The notes under the pieces were generated by a model that did not search any database, was not told the origin of the DNA, and worked only from the letters and a program-made list of their open reading frames with translations. This document shows positions 42,508-53,428 of a stretch of DNA of 64,000 nucleotides, one piece after another. Position numbers and translations under genes: made by a program. Numbering within the stretch: position 1 is the stretch's first letter; each line of letters opens with the position of its first letter. Origin of the DNA: Micrasema longulum (Eukaryota; Arthropoda; Insecta; Trichoptera; Brachycentridae); the NCBI GenBank assembly GCA_022494885.1, contig JAGVSM010002652.1, positions 1 to 64,000 on the forward strand, in the 5' to 3' direction.

Positions 42508-42770
42508 TTTGCTTGAGACAGAGAGGGAAAACATTGTTGATAAGGGAATTTGAAGTCTAAGCATTTACAAGGCTTATGACCTGTCGTTGGCTGGTTTAAG
42601 TGGCCACTTTACACACTGTGTAACATTCACCATTCTGCCCATGTTTAAACATCTACATTTCCTCAACTCTTCCATCTGTTGACTTTTGTGAAGTAAAGGA
42701 GCTGAAACCATTATCATGTGGGTGAGATTCATCTGAATATTATTTTTACTGGGGTAGTAGTGGTCATTCA
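42508..42770 (+). repeat. Family E, partial
   Basis: CAGAGAGGGAAAACATTGTT, CTTATGACCTGTCGTTGGCT, GTGGCCACTTTACACACTGT, CTTCCATCTGTTGACTTTTG and GAAGTAAAGGAGCTGAAACC. It ends after the GTGAGATTCATCTGAA word. The antisense frame is not a gene. Confidence 0.75.
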
Positions 42771-43074
42771 CTCGTGATTCTGCTATTTTTTTAGAGTAAT
42801 ATTAAATATAATTGTAATACTCGTATTTCAATAAAAAAGTAAAAGTTCTTGGAAAAATTTATGTATTTTTTATTGTTTTCTTTTATTTTGTACGCTTAAA
42901 TAATGAAATTTATACCTTTAATGTGAATTTCACTACAAGCTGAACTTTAAACGGTCATTCATTGGTGCTTTGATCCTATGTGTTATTTTTTCTCTTTACT
43001 CTGTAACATGTTCTCTCATAATGATGGTGGAAATTTTTTTTTCTTTTTTTTTCTTTTAATTCTTTTAATAAATT

Positions 43075-43600
43075 TAAATTTTATTGATAAACCCTTACGG
43101 GTTACATACATTTAACAAAATGTTTTCACTTTTAAAATTCACATTCTACTGTTAATAATAATATTTTAACATCTTTTGTAAAGGTTGTCTGAGTCTTTTG
43201 TTTAGTTTTGTCTGGTAGTTTATTGTATAATTTCAGTCCATGGTTTATTAGTCTCGATTGTCCTTTTCTCGTTTTAAAAGGTTGAATATGATATTTTTCT
43301 GATATTCTCGTATTGTGTTCATGTTTACTACAGTTTTTTTCAAGTTTGAATTCTTCGTCTACAATTAAATCAGTGGCTAATTTATAAATAAATTTTAAGG
43401 ATTCTAATTTAAAGAGTTCTGTTGCATTTAATTGTAAATTTGTTTAAAAAGTTCTTTAGTTGCTGTTAGATAAAGTAAGTCATGTTCTAACTTTCATATT
43501 TTATTTTCTGTCTTTGTAGTCTGTTTATGTCATTTTTATTTCCTGTTCTCCACAGTAGGTGCATGTAACATATTTTAGTTTTTACGTAGGTTTCAATATC
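43075..43600 (-). mobile_element. LINE-O C-terminus and 3' end
   Basis: Complement matches 21480-21885: TATCTAACAGCAACTAAAGA, CTTTTTAAACAAATT, TAATTGTAGACGAAGAATTC, TGTAGTAAACATGAACACAA and AAAAGACTCAGACAACCTTT cut to AAAGACTCAGACAACCTTTA. It extends to the 3' end (AACCCGTAAGGGTTTATCAA). Confidence 0.8.
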
Positions 43601-43619
43601 AAATTCTTATTTTATAACT

Positions 43620-44655
43620 ATTGTGTTTCCTAAATAAATAAAAATAAAAAACAAAAAAAATTATCTCTACCTATCGTACACCAATTTCCCACCCATTCAT
43701 CTTAATCTAAGATATGGCATTTTATGTTTCCTCCGCTTTCGTTATCTCAAAATACGGTTATCTTTATATTTTGTCATATTCATATAACCCATACATTATA
43801 TTATATATGTAAATTAATCTTGTACAAGTGTGAACGGTGAACATACATTTTTAACGCCAAATTTGTCTTGTTCAGAACGGATGTCAACTGTCAACTTCCT
43901 ATGACAGCTTACACGACTTACCAAATTGTCTGTAACATATCGCTCGAAGACATTATGCATACTGATTGCGCTATTCCGCGGGTGGTGTTAATTTAAGAAA
44001 CGCCGCGGCCGTGTTGATATTTCTTAATTTAAGACCCGTACGACACATAGAATTATGAATAGTCCAGAAGGAGCGTAGAATTATATTTAAATGCATCGGA
44101 CTATGTCCAATAATTCCTCCCAATGCCCTACTTTCGCCGCGCGCATTCGTGATGTCGCCGCGTAATGTTGCTTGATGGGAAAAAAAATCATTACACAAAT
44201 GTAAGGTAAAAAAAAAGCAATCTGATTATTTCTCTAAAATACTATTGTGCACGTGGAAACATTGATTGACACACAACAAAGTAGATAAGAAAAGGGCCAT
44301 TTAATAAGAGTAATTGAATTAATGAACTTCAAACTTAAAATATAACACGCATTTTATTTTACATAAAACGGATATTTTTATATCATGTTAAATAATATTT
44401 TATGTTTTGAAGATAATGTCGTTTAAATGCCCCCACGGGGTTGTTGATTACAAGGTCTAATTTTCATTATTTCTTTTATAAGATGAGCAAAGTGGGGTAA
44501 AAAAATTTACTACCTTGGCAACACTAACGAAATTTTCGTTTTGTTTCTTCGACAATCTTACATTCTGAGAATTCAATTTTAAACTACTTAAACATTGATT
44601 TGCTAATTACACATTAAATGTGATACCATCCTATGTCTTTAAGATCCTAGCAGTA
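43620..44655. other. Unassigned, with CpG-rich hairpin region
   Basis: No gene. At 43988-44032 TTAATTTAAGAAA and TTTCTTAATTTAA form a near-perfect stem around CGCCGCGGCCGTGTTGATA. The minus strand carries a good donor-like G/GTAAGT at ~43920. The minus-strand frame 44198-43971 resembles no known protein. Confidence 0.35.
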
Positions 44656-44659
44656 TTTC

Positions 44660-45210
44660 TACACTTTAAAAGGACACAACACGGTATAGTTGAATTCAAA
44701 TCAGGAGTTGCGTACTGAGCGACGTCTACAAAGAAACTAATAGGTCAAAATTATGAGTGGTTTAGTCGCCTTCCGTTTGATGTGCGTATGCAGTTTCTGG
44801 ACTATTCTTAATTCTATGGTACGACATTTGCTCAAAGACATCCCTCCTTCATTGGACCGAGAGTGTTCAATATTTTAGAAGAGCGTATCAAGCTCTCAAG
44901 GACAAAAACTATTTTCGAGAGAGATGTTACAGACTGGATTTTCCTAAGTGGGAGGGATCTGAGTGGGAAACTCCCTGATGATTTTCCGAATGTTTGAGTT
45001 TACTGTTTACCATATTGATGTGCCATAGATTTGTTTTATTATTATTATTATATTTCTGATCCTATATTATATTTGTGATGATATACTCGTGTGTCTGAGC
45101 CAATTGATTGCTCGCCTCAACTTAACACAGGACTTTTAGTCCCATAGGGTTGCGACTTATGTCTCAAATAATGTGTAATAAACTACTGCCTCCGAGTAAA
45201 TAAATAAATT
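44660..45210 (+). mobile_element. LINE-M C-terminus and 3' UTR
   Basis: An open frame to the TGA near 44995 encodes TTFAQRHPSFIGPRVFNILE, ERIKLSRTKTIFERDVTDWI and FLSGRDLSGKLPDDFPN. 'F-x-x-RHPSF-GPR-FN' fits the C-terminal 'S-x-x-GPRIYN-LP' region of insect Jockey/CR1-like ORF2. The preceding WFSRLPFDVRMQFLDYS is in a broken frame. Ends GAGTAAATAAATAAAT. Confidence 0.65.
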
Positions 45211-45337
45211 CTTATTTCTGATAATAATGTCGCAATTATGAGAAAAACAAAATGCTTCAAAATAATTTTATTTTGTGGTTTGACTAATTTTCTTATTAAC
45301 AGCCTAATAAAACATCATCTTCATCATCTCCAATTTT

Positions 45338-45425
45338 TTATTTCAACAGAGAGGGAAAACATTTTTCAGAAGTGTATAATATGGAAGTCTAGGCATTTAC
45401 AGGCCTTATTACCTGTCATTTTATT
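45338..45425 (+). repeat. Family E, start-only fragment
   Basis: TTATTTCAACAGAGAGGGAA, TATGGAAGTCTAGGCATTTA and TTACCTGTCATT. It stops at the word where the compact pair at 37210 reverses. Confidence 0.7.
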
Positions 45426-45654
45426 CATAAATTTCATAAATAGTACATGTTTTGTAAAATTCTAAACATATCTTCTTTTACACATCTAGTAAATGTTATT
45501 ACTGTAACTCTTTAAAAAAAGAGACTAACTATTGTGCTTGGAGAGTGACTTACACTGTTTTAGTTGTTTATTTATAAGAGTTTATTTCATTTTAAATACG
45601 AGTACATGAAAAAGAAAAATAAAAACATAGGATATATAAAGAAAAACCTTATAT

Positions 45655-45765
45655 TATATTATTAATTTATTAACACCCAAGGGGGTTTTATATATGCAGA
45701 GGTTATAAACAATTTACAAATATAAATTAAAAATTATAAAAAAAAACAAATAAAAGTACTTGGTA
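45655..45765 (-). mobile_element. LINE-V 3' end
   Basis: Complement matches 51495-51595: AATTGTTTATAACCTCTG, then TATATAAAACCC and a TTTGGGT/TTGGGTG word before the AATAA tail. Confidence 0.6.
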
Positions 45766-46154
45766 CTCAATTACTAATTAAAGTTTTTAAGAAAAATTGG
45801 TTCTTAAAATTAGTTTAAGTTGAAACAAATATAACAACTTGAAAGCATATTAATTTATGATCTTAGTTCTTATGTTTTCGTTCATATTTCCAACGTTTCT
45901 GTGAAGATATTAGTAATTTAAAATGCAACTATTAATTACATAGAAATTTTTTTATCGTTAAGAGAATTATTTAATCAAATTTACTATTACCTTTATTTAC
46001 ACATAAGTAGATCAATAATTAATAGTTCTTATGTGCAGCGTTTGGTATACCTAAATCGTTAATTACAAGTAAGAAAATAAATCATTCAATTTGATCTGCT
46101 CGCAAAGCGTTATCGAGACTTCTGTTGCACGGTAACTTAAGGCTATATATATTA
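45766..46154. other. Unassigned
   Basis: AT-rich with no recognisable content. Confidence 0.4.
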
Positions 46155-46156
46155 TA

Positions 46157-46930
46157 CAGTGGAAATTTATTATTTAAATCAATTGGGACCGGACCTCATC
46201 CGGATAATCAAAAGTTCGGATAATGGTTTTTTTTCTGAAAAAATTGAATATTTAAATTAATTGCTTGATGTACTTGTATGTTGGAAATGAAAATGAATGA
46301 TCGAAAATGAAAAATTAGCTTTTAATTAATAAAATTAAAATGCAACACGTGTATACAGGGTGTTTACTAAACCCTGTCACATCCGAAACCACGATGATCA
46401 GTATGAGCAAGAAGACATATTGGCACATCAAAATATTTTTATAGAACGAATAAAATTTTTAAAAATAAAATATTTAAAAAAAGCAAATTGTTGCTTACTT
46501 CTGCAGGGGTGAAACGAGAAGGGGAAAGGGAGAGTCTGATACTGCGCCGCGCTCCCCTCACTTCTCACCTGCAGAAGTAAGCAACCATTTGTTTTTTAAA
46601 ATATTTTATACAAAAAAAATCTTTGTTCTAAATATACTTTTTTTAAATATGCTAAAATGTATTTTTGCCCATACTGATCATCGTGGTTTCGGATGTGACA
46701 GGATTTAAAGAACACCCTGTATGTTAAGCGTAGTTACAAGCGCTGTGCATTAGTACACCATATACGTACCATTCTGTAAATGAATGTCATTGTATTTAAG
46801 TATCATCATCCATTTTTAGACAGCCAAGTCGTTATTTTGGAAATCACAGTACTTTTCCGTCTTATTGTTTTTTTTTTAAATTCTGAAAGCGATTCGGATA
46901 GTCGGATTTTGGATAGTTGGAGTTCTATTG
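46157..46930. mobile_element. Pogo-like non-autonomous element
   Basis: TA, then CAGTGGAAATTTATT and AATTGGGACCGGACCTCATC with CCGGATAATC; the right end is the decayed complement (GCGATTCGGATAGTCGG … GGAGTTCTATTG), then TA. The 'CAGTAGAACCCCGATTATCCG' start, here shortened, with GGATAATC units is typical of pogo/Tigger-type Tc1/mariner relatives. Removing the inner MITE leaves ~408 bp with no transposase. Confidence 0.7.
46356..46719. mobile_element. Palindromic MITE inside the pogo-like element
   Basis: TA-flanked TIRs ACAGGGTGTT with TCACATCCGAAACCACGATG at the left and the complement at the right. A second, inner palindrome: TTGCTTACTTCTGCAGGGGT pairs with CACCTGCAGAAGTAAGCAAC. The element could fold into one long hairpin. 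364 bp, no coding; Tc1/mariner-type TA target. Confidence 0.85.
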
Positions 46931-47257
46931 TAGTTTAAGCGTTAAAATTTAAATTTTTCATTTTCGTTAACCTGACGTTAAGGAATAAGCTTTTTGTGTC
47001 AATATAATACATTGCCGCCAATATTTCTCAATCTGTCTCTTTCGGTTACACGCTGTCTTTGCGGGACCGTTCACTGCGGGAGTGAAAGAGAAACCAGGGC
47101 CCGTATTTCAATGGAATGTAAACAAAGTTATCTTTAACTGTCTATTATTAGGTATTATTTATTTATTATATATACGGCCTAAGCCAATTTAATATGAAGA
47201 AATTTTACACTAAAGTATGAAGAAATTTTACACTAAAATATGAAGAAATTTTACACT

Positions 47258-47416
47258 AAAATATTTCATAGTCTCTGGACTGAACGACTTGAAGCGTAAA
47301 ACTGATCATCTTACCCTCATGTAACATAAAAAAGTCGAGGTACCCTGCGATAAGAGTACCAGTGCAGTGCCTTATGTACCAACAAGTGCAGAAAGAGAAT
47401 GATGATGACGATATGA
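47258..47416 (+). mobile_element. SINE-A 3' part inserted in LINE-I
   Basis: TTCATAGTCTCTGGACTGAA, ACTTGAAGCGTAAAACTGAT and GAAAGAGAATGATGATGACG match the SINE-A body and tail. The head is missing. TATGAAGAAA occurs on both sides, though the left side is itself a tandem repeat. Confidence 0.75.
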
Positions 47417-47499
47417 AGAAACGTGTGTACAAGAAACTGAACAATAAGAACATAAAACTATTCAGCAAAGGCAAACAAGGGTAATACAATATATTTACG

Positions 47500-47790
47500 A
47501 TTGAGAAACAATGAAGTAATGTTCATCGATCAGCATAGAACAAACTATGGCCTAAATTCTCCAATGACCCGCCTTTGTCGTATTGTTAACTCAAGACAAG
47601 ATCTGGACTTTTTTGGTTTAAGTTTACAACGATTTAAACGAGCACTAAATAAATAGTCCAGATATTGTCTCGATGTCCCTTATGTTTGTCAATGCTTCTT
47701 TCTTTTTTAAAAAATGTTTTAAACAATTCTTTTATTGTAATATTTAAACCTTATAAGTTGTATACATGGGCAATGTCCGTTAATAAATAA
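47500..47790 (+). mobile_element. LINE-H insertion with target duplication
   Basis: 5'-truncated copy encoding FIDQHRTNYGLNSPMTRLCR and IVNSRQDLDFFGLSLQRFKR up to a stop, then a 3' UTR ending TTAATAAATAA. ATTTACG stands at 47493-47499 and 47791-47797. The relative at 55255-55765 encodes the same residues (FLDQHSTNYGLHAPMSRLCR). This is a clear target-primed insertion. Confidence 0.9.
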
Positions 47791-47892
47791 ATTTACGAAA
47801 GCCATCATCGTATAAGACTTTGAGCTAACCCATGCCAACCTATCTTCATTTCATACTGTGTTAATAGCGAAGAGATCAATCAAAACCCGAAA

Positions 47893-48334
47893 GATATGTG
47901 AGGGCATTAGAAGCAAAGATAGCAACCTACAAAAAATTTTTTTTTTGGTTATGATGTTATGATGTTATGTGTCAACATTATTTTTTTAAAAATCATGAAT
48001 TGAGTTGCTTATGTAGTTTAAAATCATACTTCTGATGGTTTAAAAATAGTGTTGAGAAGCAAACAGCAACATCCATCAGCCATTTTATTCGACCAATGAT
48101 AGGCTTGAGATTTAAATTTTCAAAATGGCCGTGCCATACGAATATTAAGAATTTGTTTGAATTCGTGTTTCTATTAAAGCTAATTTATTAGTATCTTAAA
48201 GTTAAAGTTCAGTGAAAATAACATTTCTAACATATAGACTACTCTCTTTGGCATTAGTGAAGCAGTTTTTGCTATTTTTCTCGAAAGCACCAAAGCGGGA
48301 TTTTTGCTATCTTTGCTTCCAATGCCCTCATATC
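47893..48334. mobile_element. MITE inserted in LINE-I
   Basis: TIRs of ~33 bp: GATATGTGAGGGCATTAGAA with GCAAAGATAGCAA, and the complement at the right with two changes. The 442-bp interior is non-coding; the frame at 48212-48430 runs across the MITE edge and is not a gene. No clear duplication is seen at the junction. Confidence 0.75.
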
Positions 48335-48639
48335 CTAAAGAATTGCAAATTTTGTGACGAATCGACTAATCTACATATTCTGGACATTAGGATATTTGAT
48401 TTAATTTATTTAAAGTATTTTCGTCACTAACCTGTAATTGAAGACATTTAAAAAAATAATTGTATGGACATTATTTTTTCTATTCAGAAAATAAGCTTTC
48501 ATTTTATAAACAACTCGTCATGATCGTAAAACAACTACGCATGTGATTTTCTTCAAATGTACATGAGTGTCGAGCTTTATGTCACAACTTGATAAGTTCA
48601 TAAGTATATCCTTCGATATTTATTACTCATAAAATTTAT

Positions 48640-49495
48640 AAATGTACAAATGACTATAACTACCAAACTATAGAAAAAGTCGATAATACAAAATATTTAG
48701 GTATGCACATTTAAAGTTACTTAAGATGGATTATACACGTAGATAAGACAGCAACCGAACTAAGAAAAAGTATATATTTATTTAAAAACGTTAGAAACAT
48801 TCTCAACAAAACTACTTAAATTAATATATACTATGATCTAGCACAATCAATTATCAATTACGGAATAATAGGATGGGAAGGAACAAGAAAAACCACATTA
48901 GAGCCAATAATAAAAGCACAAAAAGCCTTACTGAGAGTAGCCAACAAAAAGCTCTACCAATACTCTACAGACAGATTTTTTATAGCATTTCCAGCACTGG
49001 ACATTAGGCATTTGCCTAAAGACAATTTTAAAACACTTTCATCAAAAGCCTGACAGACATAATGACGGACAATTAATTTACGACAAAGGGCAAAGACAAA
49101 AACAATATTTCTGCTACCCAAGAAAAAAACAAATTACGGACAAAGGCACTATAACTTCCTGGCCTCTAAGCTATAAAACTTTTTGAATATGGATACATCG
49201 TTAAGCAAGATGAAAAACAATGTTTTCAAAGCTCTAGTCTATAAATGGATTGCTAAAAGGACTAGACAGGAAGCTGAGGAATATGTTTCATATATCAGAA
49301 TATAATTTTAATTTCTTGAAAGTCCTTTCTCATTTTACTAATGTACATATGTTTTAAAATCTTTGATCATATTTTTTTTGAATTTTTACACAACAATTGC
49401 TGTGAAAGTATGTACTTTTATGTATAAAATCAATAATACACTCCAAAACGAGCCTGTGGGCCAGTCGAGTGGCTACATCCATAAATAAAAAAATA
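48640..49495 (+). mobile_element. LINE-N, RT thumb to C-terminus
   Basis: Broken frames encode KVDNTKYLGMHI, VDKTATELRKSIYLFKNVRN, YYDLAQSIINYGIIGWEGTR and IIKAQKALLRVANKKLYQYS. 'NTKYLG', 'LYYALVQSI-x-YGI-x-W' and 'IQ-K-LLRI' are standard post-palm motifs of CR1/Jockey-like elements. The end holds KWIAKRTRQEAEEYV and a tail near CATAAATAAAAAAATATT. Several stops and frameshifts. Confidence 0.8.
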
Positions 49496-49499
49496 TTGC

Positions 49500-50185
49500 A
49501 TTATATAAACATTTTTTATGTAAACTATGTATTTTTATTAAATATTGGATTAAACAAATAAATAAAATTAATCAATATTTGGGTTAGTTGTAAATATAGT
49601 TTTTTTTCAAAATCTAGAATATAAAGCCTCAAGCCATCAACCTTTTCAAGATCAAATATTAAAAAAATGTAAATGTCGGATTTTTCGCACATCCGTCATT
49701 GTTTTACGATCACGACAAATTGAAGATAACTCTGTTAACTTCTTATTGTAATCGGGGCCCAGCAGTGTTCCCAAGGACACGATTATTTGCATATCAGATA
49801 AACGTGAACAGTTCTATCGACTAGGAGATTATTGAAGTAACCCCTGAAGCGTGAATTTTTCATGAATACCACTTTTGCGCCGATTAGAATGAAAGTCGAT
49901 AAAATCTATAAACGGCATATCTTTAATTCATAATTTCCCTACCCACCCATGATTCATAGGACGCTATATTGGTAGTAGAGGGTTTTGCAAGCATCAAACG
50001 AGAAATGGAGACGATTTAAGACTTTCTAAGGTGAGACTGTCTGGAATATAAAATAGGAAACCTGTTTTATACGGGCTCGAGTTGCCCGAAAGTCTCGAGA
50101 GGGCTAGGAACTTCTAAATTACATACTCGTATGTTGGATTAAAAATAAATTATTCTTTTTCGGTACAATACGATACGATTCAATA
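49500..50185. other. Unassigned
   Basis: No gene. A CCATGATTCATAGGACGCTA word near 49950 may be a SINE-A scrap. Confidence 0.3.
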
Positions 50186-50189
50186 CAAT

Positions 50190-50578
50190 ATAAATTCAAT
50201 TCAATTAATTTATTTTAAATATAACATATACGCGCAAACATATATTCAACACGTACATATTATAAAAAAGAAAAAAATACATGAAAGAGACTCATGTCAA
50301 AGTAGTAGGAGAATCCTGCTCCGTAAAACCCCCTTCGGATACATGGAACAGATCAACATCCAGAGCAATGTTGTTCAACATAGCGGTAGCCTTTCCAACA
50401 GGCATCACTATAGCCAGGTTGGTCCTGTATATTGGAGTATGAAACAATCTATGTTGACGCTGTCTTTAATTATCAAAAACATACAAACCAATGCTCATCA
50501 TAATCTCAGAATTATCAATCATACCGCGCAACAATCGATACAAATGTGTGGTCGAATACACATTCCTTCTAGTCTCTA
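50190..50578 (-). mobile_element. LINE-G 3' end, copy 2
   Basis: Same family as 16581-16935. Shared on the plus strand: TACATGGAACAGATCAA, CATAGCGGTAGCC, CCAACAGGCAT and GTATGAAACAATCT. The tail AATTCAATTCAATT is at the left. The copy extends further into the ORF than copy 1. The plus-strand frame over it is antisense. Confidence 0.8.
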
Positions 50579-50589
50579 AACTGTTGTAG

Positions 50590-51182
50590 CCAAAACAATG
50601 TATAACTTAGTGGACGCCTTGATAGCCCGGCTCTTTTTTGGGAGTTATCATTAAATGTCCCCGGCTACCGCACCCGTCACACGTCGAGCTCTCTATTTCA
50701 TGTGCCAGCAGTTCGTACTAACTATGCCCAGAACTCTCCACTTATACGTTTTGCTAGTGAATATAATTTGAACCTTCCCCTTATTGATCCATTTGATTGT
50801 AAAAAAAATAACATTTAAAATGCGCGTCTTAAAACATACTTTTTTGTCTTATACTTAGTTCCAATAATAAAGTCTTATTTTATCTTATTTTATTTTATTT
50901 TATTATATTTTATCTCTAATTCTTAAAATTTTATATATATTTATATTCTCGACACTTGACACTTGTGCAATATTTACACACATGTCCACCCTCATTCCAA
51001 TATAACACCCACTCAACCACCCTCTCACTCACTTACACTCACACAAACACACTAGTATGTATTGTACGTGTATTTAATGCATTTCTGTGGATATCTGTCA
51101 TTGGTTTTATTCTCTGTATATTTTATTTGTTATATTTTTGTTACATGTATTACTGTTGATATTTCCAATAAATAAATAAATA
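50590..51182 (+). mobile_element. LINE-F C-terminus and 3' UTR
   Basis: Encodes LNVPGYRTRHTSSSLFHVPA and VRTNYAQNSPLIRFASEYNL, then IDPFDCKKNNI and a stop, and NARLKTYFF. 'NVPGYRTRH…TNYAQNSPL-R' is the conserved C-terminus of insect Jockey/CR1-like ORF2. The 3' UTR contains the HTNTLVCIVRVF-encoding stretch shared with 905-1080 and ends AATAAATAAATAAATACAAT. Confidence 0.85.
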
Positions 51183-51494
51183 CAATACAATACAATGAGG
51201 AAAATCAGTGGTTTTCTTTTTTTATTTATTTGTTAATAGATGGTCAAACTAAGACAAAATTTTCAAAAAATTTATTCCTATGTGTTATCAACGCTATGAT
51301 TTTTTACAGTTTTGTAATTTTTAAAGTACTTTACCAGTGATGTTAGAAGTTCTAGTCGGTGAGTTCTTAGAGAGATATTATTTTGCAAAAAATAGATATA
51401 TTTGCTATAATTTTATCAAATTCCAAGAGCCAATGAATTATTCTTAAAAGTTTTTGAATTGTTTTAGTTTCTAGTTTTTTATGAATATATATTT

Positions 51495-51595
51495 TTTTCA
51501 TTTTTAATTGTATTTTTATATTTACGAATTGTTTATAACCTCTGTATATGTAAAAGCCCTTTGGGTTTTAATGAATAAATAAATAAATTTAAAAA
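51495..51595 (+). mobile_element. LINE-V 3' end
   Basis: GAATTGTTTATAACCTCTGT, TTTGGGTTTTAATG and the tail AATAAATAAATAAA. It matches the reversed copy at 45655-45765. Confidence 0.6.
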
Positions 51596-51749
51596 ATATG
51601 CATTGCGATGCTTATTTGTGAAACATTCCCAAAGTGATAAATAAGTGACGTCTGACTTGCTTCTCACTCGTATTATTATTGTATCATTTCGCATCACTCA
51701 AGACTGAAGGCCAGACACAGAGAGCTGCGTTATATTAATATTAATGATT

Positions 51750-52460
51750 ATATTAACACAATGGCCTTTAAAAATGTATCACAGAGCATAAGGCGTGTTC
51801 TGGTTGATCTCTCTAATGAACACTGCGATATACAGGATGATTGTTTAAAATTGTATACTTGTCCAGCTCGTGGCCCGCCAAGCGCGCTTTGCCCCGTTTG
51901 TCTCCTTAATTAATTTATCAATTCACAAATTATATATTTATTTTTACATTAATTGAGGCACAAGTTCAAACTACATGGGTCTAAATCCCTGTGCTAAGTT
52001 GGGACGAATAATATTTGTAGGTAGTTAAAATCTATAACCTACTTCCACTATCTATTAAAACAATTAGTGACGAGAAAATGTTTAAAAAGGCTATAAAAAA
52101 TGGACAGAAGAGCTAGGTAGAAGTAAAATAGATTGTCTTATTTGCCCAAACCAATATTGAATCAACTGCTCCACAAGTGTATAGCTTATGTTAGGTTTTT
52201 GTTATTTTCATTGTGCGTTTTGTAATATAAATACAATAGATTTACACATATACCCAGTTTTTAAAACAGTCTGAATATTTTGTTTATTATCTCTGTTTAT
52301 TAAGTTAGTATTCTTTGTTTATTTTCAAATGTAAAAACATTTAAAAAAAGTATATTGTTTGGTGTCCTCGACACGGGTAACCCCAGTGAGGTCACATTAT
52401 TTGTATTATTGTTTATAGTTTGTAAGACTAAAATATGAATAAATAAAATAAATTAATACA
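51750..52460 (+). mobile_element. LINE-W C-terminal remnant and tail
   Basis: VKIYNLLPLSIKTISDEKMF and KKAIKNGQKS with a stop (52020-52115) match the '-x-IYN-LP-x-x-IK' C-terminus of Jockey/CR1-like ORF2. The 3' part carries CTCGACACGGGTAACCCCAG and ends ATGAATAAATAAAATAAA. The upstream part (51750-52000) is not clearly coding. Confidence 0.6.
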
Positions 52461-52634
52461 ATAATAAAATTATAGTACAAAAATAACATTATTGAGAATT
52501 ACACAAAGCACGTAAATATATAATGAACAAACAAATACAAACATGTGATTTATATTAAACAATCAACTAAAATAATTTATTAAAAACTATCAAGGAGTTG
52601 CCAACTAGTGTTTTATAATATTGTCAAATTGAGA

Positions 52635-52800
52635 CGACGTGGATTGTGGTAGATATCGTAAACTCTGGATCAGGAGGTGTAAGGTTCAAATACCGCTCTG
52701 CCACAACTTGTTTCAAATTTTCCAGCTCGATTATTTACGACTGAATGAAAATGTCCCCAAAATTAAAATACTTTGACATTAAAACTTATTTGAAAAAATG
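52635..52800 (+). mobile_element. SINE-C-like, diverged
   Basis: GATTGTGGTAGATATCGTAA (A-box side), GGTTCAAATACC (B box) and CTGCCACAACTTG, then TTATTTACGACTGAATGAAA and CCCCAAAATTAAAATACTTT equivalents of the SINE-C body. A distinct subfamily with the 23600 copy. Confidence 0.55.
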
Positions 52801-52979
52801 TGTGTAGGTACAGCGCCAAGGAGACTTACACAAATGTTCTTATATCGATGTATGGTATGTGGTGGTAAGCTGTTGTATTACGCGGTACAATTTTCGGCCA
52901 TAAAATAAGCCAGTGGTCATGCGCAATAAGCAATACGAAAAAAATAATTAATACGCCTTTATGGCGCACAATACTTAAG

Positions 52980-53428
52980 GGACGTTTACATGTGGGCAAT
53001 ACTAAAGATATGACAATATTGTCTTGTCCAAGCTCCGTGAACAGCTTCTACCGCGCGGGACAGAACGCTGGGATAATACGAAAGTTCGACCGCAGTTCAA
53101 AAAATGAATACTACATTTATTACGAGCGAGTTCACGAAAAATACTATTTATTTTTTTAATTACTAAGATATTTTGTAATTGTTAAAAAATGAACTAAATA
53201 AAATATAAAACGAAAAATCTGTCTCCATTGTCGGCAGAAAAAATTTGCAAGAGCGCACGTTCATGTCAAGCAAATCGCTATTGTCACACGTTGTGGGGGT
53301 AATCATTGTTTCGCGTAGGTAGCCTGCCCGTCTTTCTTAATTTCTGTCCTGTAAATTGCTGATTATGCATAGACAATGGTTCAGTCCTGGGACAGAACAA
53401 TAATATTGTATTGTTCACGTGTAAACGG
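52980..53428. mobile_element. MITE with diverged TIRs
   Basis: Left GACGTTTACATGTGGGCAAT with GACAATATTGTCTTGTCC; right GGACAGAACAATAATATTGT with GTTCACGTGTAAACGG. The ends pair with a few gaps. 449 bp, non-coding, moderately CpG-rich inside (CTACCGCGCGGGACAGAACG). No target duplication recognised. Confidence 0.6.

Larger units (their letters stand above)
47158..48400 (-). mobile_element. LINE-I copy broken by three insertions
   Basis: Minus-strand LINE-I pieces at 47158-47257 (tail, TATATACGGCCTAAGCCAAT), 47417-47499 (AAGAAACTGAACAATAAGAA), 47791-47892 (TTTGAGCTAACCCATGCCAA) and 48335-48400 (TAATCTACATATTCTGGACA, the RMCRLVN coding region). Order and orientation match 34410-34862 once the intervening elements are removed. 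Near 47190-47262, TATGAAGAAATTTTACACTA is repeated three times. Confidence 0.8.

Noticed and set aside
43971..44198. A 75-codon minus-strand protein
   Set aside because: No recognisable domain; a stop precedes the nearby donor-like site, so it is not a coding exon as read.
52980..53428. A piggyBac MITE because TTAA touches the left end
   Set aside because: TTAA is present only on the left (CTTAAGGGACG); the right flank is GGTTTTTC.
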